From positions 372,001-436,000 of the forward strand of contig NZ_QPES01000002.1 in NCBI RefSeq assembly GCF_009455685.1: a stretch of DNA of 64,000 bases. The letters run 5' to 3'. The stretch is from Paraburkholderia hayleyella. GTDB lineage: Bacteria > Pseudomonadota > Gammaproteobacteria > Burkholderiales > Burkholderiaceae. Positions 9,078-17,815 of this stretch are shown here, piece by piece (within the stretch, counting starts at the first letter, position 1; every line of letters starts with the position of its first letter). The notes under the pieces are model-generated. The model was not told the DNA's origin, did not search any database, and worked only from the letters and a program-made list of their open reading frames with translations. The position numbers and the translations under genes are program-made.

Positions 9078-9163
9078 GAGGGCTGAACCTGGCGAATGAA
9101 GCAAATCAGGATGAGGGGACGTTGAACCTTGAAACCTTGAATGCGCGTTGGCGCCAGAACCCG

Positions 9164-10444
9164 TCAGGCCGTGTCTGGCGTATCGCCGGGCTCGTCGTTG
9201 GGTGGGCCGGGCGTGTCAGAGGTGTCAGGTAAGGCATTCCAGCCCATCCGGTGCCGCTGAACCGTTTCACGGTGGCGTTCATCGTCTTCAGCATGCAGAT
9301 AAAGGCTGGTCGTGTTCAGCGAAACATGGCCGAGATTGTCACGCACAGTCCGCAAATCCACACCACCATCGGCCATATGCGAGCCAGCGGTATGTCGCAG
9401 CCAGTGCGCCGAGGCCTGCTCCAGTTCGTCGGCCCGATCAGCGAACGCTAGCCCGCGCGATCTCAGCGAGCCTGCGGCATCGGCAAAAATACGCTTGATC
9501 GCGTCATGCACGGCTGAGCGCGATAAACAGCGCATGGCACCACTCAACGGAAGAATCAACGGCGTTTCTTCAGCACGCGTGGGCAGGGCGGACAAACCAT
9601 GCGCGAGCCGATAACGGCTCATTTCGGCGATCAATTCAGCTGAAGCCGGCACGATGCGCACCTTGCTGCCTTTGCCGAGTGTTTCGAGCCACCACTGATG
9701 CTGCCCGTCAGCGCCAAGGCGGCGCATGAAATGCCCCATTTGGCCATTAGCGACTTCCGAAATCCGCATGCCCTGGAGATAGAACAGCGTGGCCAGCCAG
9801 CGGCTGCGTGCGGCATAGGCCCGCTCGCGTTCGCTGGCCTCGGGCAGTTGCGCGATGAAACATTTGACTTCGTCCCACAGCGAGGTGGAGAGATAACGCG
9901 TAATGCGCGGCGCAGAACGCTGGGTGCGCTGGCGCAACAGCGCCATCGGATTGCCTCGCAGATAACCGGCATGCACAAGCCAGGCGAACATCGCATTCAG
10001 AATAATCAGCGCCTGCCGCTGGCTGGCCACCGCAAGCGGGCCATTGAACGGCCGCCAGCGCGCATCGCCGCGCGGATATTTGCCCCCGGTGCTGGATACC
10101 CAGCGCGCAGCGGGTTGCGGATCGGCCAGAAAAGCCCGGTAGCGCAGCAAATCTTCATGGGTCAGCGACGACAGCGGTTTTTCCATGTGCGCCACGGCCC
10201 AGAGCAACAGACGCTCGGCCTCCTTGCGGTAATTGTCGAACGTGGTTTTGGTTTCGGCGTAATTGGCGAGCCACGCGCGAACCGCATCCAGATCGTTTTG
10301 CGCAGAAAGCTGGGAGTGAGCGTCGTCCGCACGGTTGGCCCCGTCGCGGCCATCGAGACGCTCGGGCAGGATCAATAACTCAACGGGGGCGATGGGCGTG
10401 AGCGCTGCAATGCTTGCGTTTGGCGTAACAGGCGGATTTGACAC
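9164..10444 (-). CDS. Tyrosine recombinase (phage-integrase family)
   Basis: About 426 aa. The N-terminal SAM-like core-binding domain spans roughly residues 55-180. The catalytic domain carries Arg in GMRISEV, a basic GKGSKVRIV beta-hairpin, the HWLRHT box, GHVSLNTTSLY (second His and Tyr nucleophile), all expected for an active enzyme. The GTG at 10444 is preferred because GAGG lies 9 bases upstream. An ATG at 10525 falls inside the palindrome described below and has no ribosome-binding site. It is divergent from a KfrA-like gene, with a 44-bp palindrome between them. The C-terminal tail is rich in Asp, Pro and Thr. It may act at the palindrome or elsewhere; no integrated phage or plasmid genes flank it. 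Confidence 0.88.
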   Translation of the reverse strand: MSNPPVTPNASIAALTPIAPVELLILPERLDGRDGANRADDAHSQLSAQNDLDAVRAWLANYAETKTTFDNYRKEAERLLLWAVAHMEKPLSSLTHEDLLRYRAFLADPQPAARWVSSTGGKYPRGDARWRPFNGPLAVASQRQALIILNAMFAWLVHAGYLRGNPMALLRQRTQRSAPRITRYLSTSLWDEVKCFIAQLPEASERERAYAARSRWLATLFYLQGMRISEVANGQMGHFMRRLGADGQHQWWLETLGKGSKVRIVPASAELIAEMSRYRLAHGLSALPTRAEETPLILPLSGAMRCLSRSAVHDAIKRIFADAAGSLRSRGLAFADRADELEQASAHWLRHTAGSHMADGGVDLRTVRDNLGHVSLNTTSLYLHAEDDERHRETVQRHRMGWNALPDTSDTPGPPNDEPGDTPDTA

Positions 10445-10508
10445 GGCGCAATGCCTCAAAAAGCAGGATTGAACGGATGAAGTGGCTTCGGCGGGCTGTT
10501 TTGGCTGC

Positions 10509-10552
10509 CCTCTGTAACACGACATTATAGTACTAATGTCGTGTTACAGAGG
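10509..10552. repeat. 44-bp palindrome: two perfect 19-bp arms around a 6-bp spacer
   Basis: The left arm (10509-10527) and right arm (10534-10552) are exact reverse complements. They are separated by TAGTAC (10528-10533), which is itself not symmetrical. The palindrome lies in the divergent gap between the tyrosine recombinase and the KfrA-like gene. The geometry fits a tyrosine-recombinase core site (inverted arms, 6-8-bp crossover region), and equally an operator for the DNA-binding KfrA-like protein. Which of these is correct cannot be decided here. Confidence 0.85.
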
Positions 10553-10640
10553 TGTCCAGCGGATTAAGTGTTAAATACTCAACGTTTTATGTTGTATTAT
10601 TTTCATGCCGTTGCTGGCCATTCCAACTCAACTCCCTACC

Positions 10641-11621
10641 ATGACTCTCGAAGCCGAAATCCAGACGCTGCGTGAACGGATCACCGACACCCAAACGCTT
10701 TACCGGGAAGTCTGCGCGCTCATGTTTTTCCGTTATGGCGAAACCCCGACCGCCAACAAGCTTTATCAACTGGTGCGCAAAGGCAGCATGAGTGCGCCAG
10801 CGAAAGCGCTCAAGGATTTTTGGGCGGACATGCGGGATAAAACCCGGATCGACGTTGGTCAGCCGGATTTGCCGTCCGAGGTGGCGACCGCTGCCGGCGA
10901 ACTGGCCGCTACGCTCTGGCGGATGTCGAGCGAAACCGCCGCCGAAGGCCTGGCCGCTTTTCGCCAGGACGCGCAGCAAGAGGTCGAGATCGCCCGCAAA
11001 GCTGCGCTCGAGGCCACGCAACAACGCCAGGCTGCCGAAGCCTCCGCCATACAGGCAGCACAGGCCACAGCAGACGCTCAGCGGCGTCTGGCCGAGCTGA
11101 ATGCGCATCGGGTGGAACAGCAAACCGAAAATACGATGCTGCGCGAACAGTTGATAGAAGCCAAACAGGAAACATCAGCCGCCGCAGCGGCACTGGCTGA
11201 AGCGCGACGGGATTTTGCGGGAGAACTGGAAAAGCTGCGCCAGTCGCTCAGCCAGAATGAACAGCGGCTCGCCGCCGCGGAACGGCGCGCACTGCTTGAA
11301 ATAGAAAGTGAGCGGGCCAAAACACAGCGGACCCAGGCTGAAATGGCGCGGCGTGAAACCGCGCATCAGGCAGAACGAGACCAGTTGCAAGACGATCTCG
11401 CCCGTATCCAGTCGCTTTTGCACATGGCAAAAGCGCACGGCGCCAGCCTGGAAAACCGGCTTGCACTCGAAACGGCGGCGCTAGCCGGACAACAGGCCCA
11501 GGCCGATTTGCTGCGGCGGCAACTGGATAAATTCACCGATGAACTCGCGCGGCGTTCTGCGCTAAAGATGCCGAAGGTCATGCGCCGCCGGGTGCCACAG
11601 GTACGCGTAAAGGGAGGTTGA
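10641..11621 (+). CDS. KfrA-like DNA-binding coiled-coil protein
   Basis: A 326-aa protein counted from 10641. The N-terminal domain (about 1-110) with LYREVCALMFFRYGETPTAN and LVRKGSMSAPAKAL matches the KfrA N-terminal DNA-binding domain known from plasmid regulators. The remainder is one long Ala/Glu/Gln-rich coiled coil (about 110-300) ending in a basic tail. KfrA proteins bind DNA at their own promoters and are linked to plasmid maintenance; chromosomal copies paired with a tyrosine recombinase have no function I can state. An in-frame ATG at 10605 adds 12 residues. Neither start has a convincing ribosome-binding site. Confidence 0.82.
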   Translation: MTLEAEIQTLRERITDTQTLYREVCALMFFRYGETPTANKLYQLVRKGSMSAPAKALKDFWADMRDKTRIDVGQPDLPSEVATAAGELAATLWRMSSETAAEGLAAFRQDAQQEVEIARKAALEATQQRQAAEASAIQAAQATADAQRRLAELNAHRVEQQTENTMLREQLIEAKQETSAAAAALAEARRDFAGELEKLRQSLSQNEQRLAAAERRALLEIESERAKTQRTQAEMARRETAHQAERDQLQDDLARIQSLLHMAKAHGASLENRLALETAALAGQQAQADLLRRQLDKFTDELARRSALKMPKVMRRRVPQVRVKGG

Positions 11622-11800
11622 GGGCCAAAAACGACTTGTGTCTAGACTTGGGTTTAATCTCATATATGGCTCCATCGGGCACTTTATAATTGCGCCGCAC
11701 ATAGCGTCCTAACGTCCCGAACGCAATCTGATGGTTATTGTCCGAAAACACGCGAAGTGACATTGACGACGTTTAATCACCGGGACAAAGGCAACCATCA

Positions 11801-12640
11801 ATGCCGCGATCGAGAGGCTGCCTGGCGACTCCGATACCAAACCTGGAATCAGTTCTCGTGGACATTCATACCAAGCTTCTATGCGTGTTATTGGCCACGA
11901 TGCCGCTTTCCACATCGGCTGAAAGCATCGCGCTTGAAACACGTCGGCCCGACAATTTCGTGGATGTGAAAAGGGTCATGCCACAGATTCAAACGGACAT
12001 GCGGTATGTTACAGACCACAATTTCGTCGGTCGCAAGATTGATGGCTATCAGGCGCCGAATTGCCTTTTGACTCAGCCCGCGGCGCAGGCGCTTAAGAAT
12101 GTCGAGGAACGATTGCTGCCGATGGGCCTGACCTTAAAAGTTTACGATTGCTACCGGCCGCAAACTGCTGTCAATGATTTCGCCAGATGGGCCAAGGAAC
12201 TCGAGAACACCAGGATGCGCACTGAGTTTTATTCAGCGGTCGATAAGAGTCTCTTGTTTAGCGAGGGTTATATTGCCTATCAGTCGGGCCATAGCCGCGG
12301 CAGTACCATGGACTTGACGATCGTGCCACTCGGCAGCCCAATTCCAGCCTACGACAAGGCGCGAAGCCAGATGAAGTGCACTGCACCCGCGTCGCAACGT
12401 ACCCCCGATAACAGTCTGGACATGGGGACCGGCTTTGACTGCTTTAGCCCGGTAGCGCATCCGGACTATCAGGATATCCCGGCCCAGGCGAAAGCCAATC
12501 GACTGTTACTACAATCTTTAATGGTTCAGGCTGGCTTTAAGCCACTGGACACTGAGTGGTGGCACTTTACCTTGATCAACGAACCCTACCCAGACACCTA
12601 TTTTGATTTCCCGGTGGAACAGCAGTTAGGGATGCAGTAA
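11801..12640 (+). CDS. VanX/DdpX-family D-alanyl-D-alanine dipeptidase (exported)
   Basis: A 279-aa zinc D,D-dipeptidase of the M15D type. Zn ligands are visible as His164 and Asp171 in SGHSRGSTMDLT and His255 in EWWHF, with catalytic Glu252. Arg119 in CYRP is the usual substrate-stabilising residue. A hydrophobic segment at about 25-40 ending in STSA looks like a signal peptide, so the enzyme probably acts in the periplasm on D-Ala-D-Ala or peptidoglycan stems. A GTG at 11858 would give a more standard signal-peptide length, while the ATG at 11801 has AAAGG about 10 bases upstream. It sits between the KfrA-like gene and an ABC-F gene. There is no VanA-type ligase nearby, so glycopeptide resistance is not implied. 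Confidence 0.85.
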   Translation: MPRSRGCLATPIPNLESVLVDIHTKLLCVLLATMPLSTSAESIALETRRPDNFVDVKRVMPQIQTDMRYVTDHNFVGRKIDGYQAPNCLLTQPAAQALKNVEERLLPMGLTLKVYDCYRPQTAVNDFARWAKELENTRMRTEFYSAVDKSLLFSEGYIAYQSGHSRGSTMDLTIVPLGSPIPAYDKARSQMKCTAPASQRTPDNSLDMGTGFDCFSPVAHPDYQDIPAQAKANRLLLQSLMVQAGFKPLDTEWWHFTLINEPYPDTYFDFPVEQQLGMQ

Positions 12641-12690
12641 GAAGTGAACCGGCCAGGCCGTTGAGACGTGACACGACTCTCCCCATTTGG

Positions 12691-12714
12691 CCACGACCAC
12701 GACCACGTCCACGT
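12691..12714. repeat. Four 6-bp tandem units (CCACGA/CCACGT)
   Basis: Four consecutive hexamers lie in the 104-base gap between the convergent dipeptidase and ABC-F genes. No terminator with a clear T-tract was found there. Confidence 0.7.
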
Positions 12715-12744
12715 TATTGCTCCCCGAACCCCTTATACAAAATG

Positions 12745-14358
12745 TCAATGAAAAGAGAATTCCCAGCCCTTCTTACCCGCAACCAGCCAATGCGTCAGTC
12801 CAATTCGATTGAGAAATACCTCATCGTGTGACACCACCATCAGGGTTCCCCGATACTGATTGAGCAAAGACTCTAGTGCATACAGAGAGGAAAAATCCAG
12901 ATGATTGCCCGGTTCGTCGAGTAGTAAAAAGCTGGCGGGCGACTCGGCATAAATCACTGTTGCCAGCGCGGCTTTAAGCTGTTCGCCGCCGCTGAGTTTG
13001 CTACAGGGCAGTGACGCCCGGGTTGCATCTAATCCGAGCTGGGCAAGCTGCATACGCAGTTGGGGTTCGCCTGCCTGAGTGTTCACCGCCAGAAGTTGCT
13101 CGAGAACCGTTTTTTGTGGGTCCAGAATGGAAAGCTGCTGGTCAAGATAAGCCGTTTTAACCCAGACCTCACCATGACCCGACTCCAGCGGCAACAGGCC
13201 CGCTAATACTTTTAACAACGTCGATTTACCGCAGCCGTTTGAACCGACAACTCCAATCCGCTGGCCACCGTTAATGGTCAGCGTTATCTGGCTAAAAGGT
13301 GCAGGGGCAAAGGGTAAAACGGCATCGGTCAATGTGGCCACATTCTGTGGCAATGCCCTGAATGAGGAGAGTGAGTGCATGACGATAGCTGTTGATGCCT
13401 CAATTTCCTTTGCTGCCTGCTGAACCTGCTGGTGGAGTTGCGCCCGCGCCTGGGCCTGCTGTTTTACCAGCTTGCCTGTCGAGGCCTCGCTACGGCTTTT
13501 TTGACGGCTCAACAGTAGCTTTGCCTGATTAGCCTCTTTGCCCTGACGATAGCCACGAGACTGACGTTTTTCGAGCCGTTCACGCTGCTCACGTAAAGCT
13601 TGCTCTTCTCGCTTGTGCCCGGTTTTGAGGCGCTCAAGGTTTTGCGCGGCGACGACTGTCTCTTGCGCTTTCATCTGCTGATATAAATCATAGTTGCCGC
13701 CGTAGTTGCGTAAACCGAGCGACGATAATTCGACAATCCGTTCCATCTGTTGCAACAGCTTTCGATCATGGCTGATGACCAGCAGGCCATGCGGCCATTG
13801 TTGCAGTTGCTGCATCAACGCTAATCGGCTGGCAGCATCCAGATGGTTGGTTGGCTCATCAAGAATAAGAAAATCCGCCTCCGATAACGTCGCGCCAGTC
13901 AGTGCCACCCGCATTGCTTCCCCGCCGCTCAGTCGGTTGACCGCTGATTCTGGCGCAAGGTAGCCCAATCCCGCAGACTCAAGCTGCGTTTGCAAGCGTT
14001 GGCGAATGTCCCAACCGTCACCGACAAGATCAAAATCAGCCGGGTCGGCGCTTCCTGCTTCAATGCGTTTTAGCGCGGCTAGCTGGGCGTCGACTCCCGC
14101 CAGCATCGCAACGTTATGGTAGTGCCGAGGTAACAGATGCTGCGCCAGATACCTGACGCGACCTGAGCAACGACGCTGGCCGGAAGTTGGTGTAAGCAGA
14201 CCAGCCAGTATCTTGGCCAGCAGGCTCTTACCGACACCATTGTTCCCCACCAGTCCGGTGTGGTGATGGTCAAATTGTTCAGTGAGTTCGGAGAAAAGCG
14301 GTTTGCCGTCAGGCAATATAAAAGAAACGTGTTCCAGTGTGAGAATGGGATTCGTCAT
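12745..14358 (-). CDS. ABC-F family ATPase (ribosome-associated type)
   Basis: A 537-aa soluble protein with two ATP-binding cassettes and no membrane segments. Cassette 1 has Walker A GNNGVGKS (38-45), signature LSGGE and Walker B FLILDEPTNHLD. Cassette 2 has GSNGCGKST, LSGGEQ and LLLDEPGNHLD. The linker (about 235-310) is highly charged, with many Arg, Gln and Glu. ABC-F proteins act on the ribosome in translation quality control, and some protect it from antibiotics; this sequence alone does not tell which. Asn for Thr variation in the second DEPGNHLD motif is common in the family. Codon use looks less GC-biased than that of the flanking chromosome, a possible sign of transfer. No antibiotic-induced leader peptide was recognised upstream. 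Confidence 0.88.
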   Translation of the reverse strand: MTNPILTLEHVSFILPDGKPLFSELTEQFDHHHTGLVGNNGVGKSLLAKILAGLLTPTSGQRRCSGRVRYLAQHLLPRHYHNVAMLAGVDAQLAALKRIEAGSADPADFDLVGDGWDIRQRLQTQLESAGLGYLAPESAVNRLSGGEAMRVALTGATLSEADFLILDEPTNHLDAASRLALMQQLQQWPHGLLVISHDRKLLQQMERIVELSSLGLRNYGGNYDLYQQMKAQETVVAAQNLERLKTGHKREEQALREQRERLEKRQSRGYRQGKEANQAKLLLSRQKSRSEASTGKLVKQQAQARAQLHQQVQQAAKEIEASTAIVMHSLSSFRALPQNVATLTDAVLPFAPAPFSQITLTINGGQRIGVVGSNGCGKSTLLKVLAGLLPLESGHGEVWVKTAYLDQQLSILDPQKTVLEQLLAVNTQAGEPQLRMQLAQLGLDATRASLPCSKLSGGEQLKAALATVIYAESPASFLLLDEPGNHLDFSSLYALESLLNQYRGTLMVVSHDEVFLNRIGLTHWLVAGKKGWEFSFH

Positions 14359-14728
14359 GCGATAACCTTGAAATTAATGCACCAGAACAACTCCCGGAAG
14401 GAGCTGCATGAAGGCTGCCTGAGATGGCAGCGGGCATTAATTAATTGCGCATCGGACGAACGCCTGACATGAAACGTAAAAGAGACCTAATTATAAAATT
14501 TCAGGTTTTCAACTGTCAAACTCAGCCCTCTAAAAACACTCGGCGCTCCAGCACGGCACTGCAAATGTTTGGCAAACGGCCAGACATCAAGGTAAAGCCT
14601 GCTTGAGTTTAAGCTTGAGCACACGCGTTCACCCCTTGCCTGCGCCAATACCCAATACGTTACGTTGACAGTCCAGGGGCGGGTTGAGTTAGCATCTACC
14701 CAACTATCATTGGGTGAACGAAAAAATA
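14359..14728. other. Divergent promoter region between the ABC-F and NagZ-type genes
   Basis: About 370 bases with no convincing gene. The part next to the ABC-F gene is moderately AT-rich and probably holds the promoters of both divergent genes. No attenuator hairpin or leader peptide could be identified with confidence. Confidence 0.4.
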
Positions 14729-16774
14729 ATGCGAATGAAAAAATCAAGATCCCGTCATCTGCTCATGGGGTTGATCTCCCTCACGCTATTGAACGGATGT
14801 TCGTCGGATGTCGATAACACGACCCTCGAAATGCAGGCAAATAGCATCGTCGAGAAGATGTCGACCCGCGAAAAGGTTGGCCAGAAAATCATGATGGCAT
14901 TCCGCTACTGGTGCTCCGACGCTCAGCCTGATTGCACGAGCGGCATGACTGAATTTCCAGATGCCGCCGGCAACGCGTTGCGGGACAACGGGATCGGTGG
15001 CGTCATTCTGTTCTCGAACAACCTGATTGGCATTGAGCAAACCCAACGGCTGATCAGCAAGATCAAGCGCTCGGTGCCTCAGGACCAACCGGTTGGCCTG
15101 CTCATCGGAACCGATGAAGAAGGCGGCAACGTGTTCCGCCTGCCGCGTATCGAAGCGACGTCGATGCCTGGGAACATGGCGCTTGGGGCAGCGTATGAGG
15201 CGACGCAAGATAGCCGGCTTGCTTACGACGAAGGCCGCGTACTCGCAGCTGAAATCGCAGCGACAGGATTCAATGTCAACTTCGCACCGGATGTGGATGT
15301 CAACAGCAACCCGCTTAATCCGGTTATCAACGTTCGTTCTTATGGTGACGACCCGGCCACGATCAGCCTTCTGGGCCGCCGCGCCGCGCAAGGTATGGCA
15401 AGCCAGGGCGTGATCGGTACGTTCAAGCACTTTCCAGGCCATGGGGACACCACCACGGATTCCCATTATGGCTTGCCTGTCGTCAACAAATCGCGCGCCG
15501 ATGCTTATGCCATTGATCTCGCGCCATACCGGCAGGCCATTGTGTCTGGAGAGGTTCCAGACATGATCATGACGGCACATATCCAGTATCCCGCACTCGA
15601 TGACACGCACATTACGACCCGGACGGGCGAACAGATGATCGTGCCCGCCACAATGTCCAGAAAGATCCAGCACGATATCTTGCGCGACGAGCTGGGTTAT
15701 CGGGGCGTTACGATCACCGATGCGCTGGATATGAAGGGGATTGCGGATTTCTTTGAGCAGGCTGACGCCGTTATCAGGATTTTTCAGGCGGATGTCGATA
15801 TCGCCCTCATGCCTGTGGAGTTTCGCACAGAGGCTGACGCAGGCCGACTCACGGCGCTGGTGGACCGGGTAACCGCTGCAGTTGAAGCAGGCCAGATCAA
15901 CCGCGCGGAACTCGAGCGTTCGGTGAGCCGGATTGTGCAGATGAAGCTGCGCAACGGCGTTACGCCGAATGGCCGGGGTCATCCGGTACCCGATCTGGCG
16001 TCGATCGGCAGCCCCGAGCACCGGGCGATCGAGCACGATATCACGCAAAAATCCATCACGTTGTTACACAACGCGAACGCGACCTTGCCGTTGCAGGCGC
16101 AAGGCAAAAGGATCTTCATTTTGACGCCATGGGGCGAGCAGGCAGAGGCGATGCGCCGCCGCTTCGCCGAACTGGGCTATCCGCTTGTGACGGGCGCAAA
16201 GCTGAGCAATACGCCGTGGCCTATCCAGAAACAGGCTATCGACATGGCGGACATCGTGATCGTCGGCACGCTGTCCTCCGGTGTGACGCCCGTCGAACGC
16301 AACGGCGATCCAGATGCACCCACGGTACGGCAGCAGCTTCTTGCGATGCGGCAGCCATCAGCGATGAGCGGAATTGAAGGTTCCCTGGTTTTCAACGTCG
16401 ATGACGATCGTCCGGCTTCCACCGCTCACGCAAGTATTCTGCGCGGGCTGCAGGCTGCCGCTCCCAGTGAGGCTCAGCAGTTGCGCTATGCAATGGAATA
16501 TGCGAAGGCCGCGCGGAAAACGCTGATCCATGTGTCGATGCGCGCCCCATATGACGTCGTTACTTATGACGATATCGCCGATGCAACGCTGGCTACCTAC
16601 TCGTACTACGGGTATGAAGGGGGGCTGCGCGGCCCATCAATGCCCGTTGCGGTCGATGTGATGCTGGGTGTACAACGCCCGGTGGGGAAACTACCAGTCG
16701 TCATCCATGCACAGAATGCCGATGGGACGCTAGGTCCGCTACGTTATCCGCGTGGTTTCGGCTTGCAGTATTGA
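14729..16774 (+). CDS. GH3 beta-N-acetylhexosaminidase (NagZ-type) lipoprotein
   Basis: A 681-aa glycoside hydrolase family 3 protein counted from 14729. The N-terminal hydrophobic segment ends in LLNGC (Cys24), a lipobox, so it is probably membrane-anchored and exported. The TIM barrel carries KHFPGHG (233-239) with the NagZ Asp244/His246 dyad in DSHYG, and the nucleophile Asp331 in TITDALDMKG. A second alpha/beta domain (about 420-675) makes it twice the length of cytosolic NagZ. Family role: release of N-acetylglucosamine from muropeptides or chitin-like glycans. Export suggests peptidoglycan turnover outside the cytoplasm or chitooligosaccharide use (inference). A GTG at 14714 is an alternative start. 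A terminator follows. Confidence 0.88.
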   Translation: MRMKKSRSRHLLMGLISLTLLNGCSSDVDNTTLEMQANSIVEKMSTREKVGQKIMMAFRYWCSDAQPDCTSGMTEFPDAAGNALRDNGIGGVILFSNNLIGIEQTQRLISKIKRSVPQDQPVGLLIGTDEEGGNVFRLPRIEATSMPGNMALGAAYEATQDSRLAYDEGRVLAAEIAATGFNVNFAPDVDVNSNPLNPVINVRSYGDDPATISLLGRRAAQGMASQGVIGTFKHFPGHGDTTTDSHYGLPVVNKSRADAYAIDLAPYRQAIVSGEVPDMIMTAHIQYPALDDTHITTRTGEQMIVPATMSRKIQHDILRDELGYRGVTITDALDMKGIADFFEQADAVIRIFQADVDIALMPVEFRTEADAGRLTALVDRVTAAVEAGQINRAELERSVSRIVQMKLRNGVTPNGRGHPVPDLASIGSPEHRAIEHDITQKSITLLHNANATLPLQAQGKRIFILTPWGEQAEAMRRRFAELGYPLVTGAKLSNTPWPIQKQAIDMADIVIVGTLSSGVTPVERNGDPDAPTVRQQLLAMRQPSAMSGIEGSLVFNVDDDRPASTAHASILRGLQAAAPSEAQQLRYAMEYAKAARKTLIHVSMRAPYDVVTYDDIADATLATYSYYGYEGGLRGPSMPVAVDVMLGVQRPVGKLPVVIHAQNADGTLGPLRYPRGFGLQY

Positions 16775-16805
16775 GCCGCATGCAAAAAGAGAATTGACCC
16801 GTGCA

Positions 16806-16836
16806 CCGGCTTCAAAATTGAGGCCGGCCACCTTTT
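16806..16836 (+). terminator. Terminator after the NagZ-type gene
   Basis: CCGGCTTCA (16806-16814) pairs with TGAGGCCGG (16819-16827), with one G-T pair and a 4-base loop, followed shortly by TTTT. It lies between the convergent glycosidase and ribA genes and could serve both strands. Confidence 0.65.
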
Positions 16837-16870
16837 ATTGCCCCTGCTGACGAAGAATAAACCCGGACGC

Positions 16871-17518
16871 TTACTCATTCTCGTCGAGGTAATGCCCCAA
16901 CCGAACCTGCTTGGTCCGTATGTAATGCGCATTTTGCGATCGCGCCGGAATGGCTAGCGCCACCCGCTCGCAGACGGGGATACCGTGCCGGGCCAGCGTA
17001 TCGAATTTTTCCGGGTTATTGCTCATCAGACGCACTGAAGTCACATTGAGCATGCGCAAGATCGCCGCCGCCGAATCATATTCGCGCGCGTCGTCGGGCA
17101 AACCCAGTTCAAGATTGGCATCGACCGTATCCCGCCCCTGTTCTTGCAGCGCATAGGCACGAATCTTGTTGCTCAGGCCGATACCCCGCCCTTCGTGTCC
17201 CCGCATGTAGAGCAGCACGCCCTGACCTTCCGCCGCGATATAGCGCAACGCCAGATCAAGCTGCTCACCGCAATCGCAGCGATAGGAGCCGAACACGTCA
17301 CCCGTTAGACATTCGGAATGCAGACGCACTAGCACCGAATTTTGATGTGCCACATCGCCCATCACGAGGACAAGATGCTCCGCCCCACCGTCCGGCACGC
17401 GAAATACAAACGAAGTAAAGGTGCCGTAACGCGTGGGAAGCTGGGCCGTAGCATCAAGGACGACACCTGTGTCGGAAGGCTCGCCTGTTTCGGGCGGTAA
17501 ATCATGAAAACTAGGCAT
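16871..17518 (-). CDS. ribA: GTP cyclohydrolase II
   Basis: A 215-aa RibA, the first step of riboflavin synthesis, converting GTP to 2,5-diamino-6-ribosylamino-pyrimidinone phosphate with loss of formate and pyrophosphate. Zn ligands Cys70, Cys81 and Cys83 are seen in SECLTGDVFGSYRCDCG. The GHEGRGIGL segment and the later GRDTVDAN region belong to the GTP-binding site. Length is normal for a stand-alone RibA without a fused RibB domain. No FMN riboswitch was recognised upstream, and no other rib genes lie nearby. Confidence 0.95.
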   Translation of the reverse strand: MPSFHDLPPETGEPSDTGVVLDATAQLPTRYGTFTSFVFRVPDGGAEHLVLVMGDVAHQNSVLVRLHSECLTGDVFGSYRCDCGEQLDLALRYIAAEGQGVLLYMRGHEGRGIGLSNKIRAYALQEQGRDTVDANLELGLPDDAREYDSAAAILRMLNVTSVRLMSNNPEKFDTLARHGIPVCERVALAIPARSQNAHYIRTKQVRLGHYLDENE

Positions 17519-17766
17519 AAGGTGTGATGCAAGGGCTGAAAAAACCGCTTGTGCAGCGGGAAGCTGAACAATATATGAGTCTAGCGCTAATCATGACTGA
17601 GCGTTCGGCCTCAAACGGTAGCAGACGTCTACAAGCAAGTGAATGCCGTAAAACGAATCGCGTCCATTATCCGCGCGCTTTATACTGAAACTCCCAGTGC
17701 CCGCTCATAATCGCCGTAACATCGGGTAACGCATCGACGCGTGGCAAAGCGGGATAGCGCGAAACA

Positions 17767-17794
17767 ACGGCCTGTCGATACTACGACAGGCCGT
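17767..17794 (+). promoter_or_regulatory. Perfect 11-bp stem-loop in the leader of the CBS gene
   Basis: ACGGCCTGTCG (17767-17777) and CGACAGGCCGT (17784-17794) are exact reverse complements with a 6-base loop. The hairpin ends 21 bases before the CBS start codon, just upstream of its ribosome-binding site. There is no T-tract, so it is not a classic terminator. It may be an operator or an mRNA structure. Confidence 0.6.
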
Positions 17795-17815
17795 ACCGTT
17801 AGAAGGAGCACATTA

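Noticed and set aside
11578..11763. 61-codon minus-strand frame after the KfrA-like gene
   Set aside because: Its composition looks somewhat protein-like, but it overlaps the end of the KfrA-like gene, lacks a clear ribosome-binding site and matches no family I know. It may be a remnant.
14786..16048. 420-codon minus-strand open frame opposite the NagZ-type gene
   Set aside because: It is rich in Arg, His and Cys and lacks any family feature. The plus strand carries full catalytic motifs.
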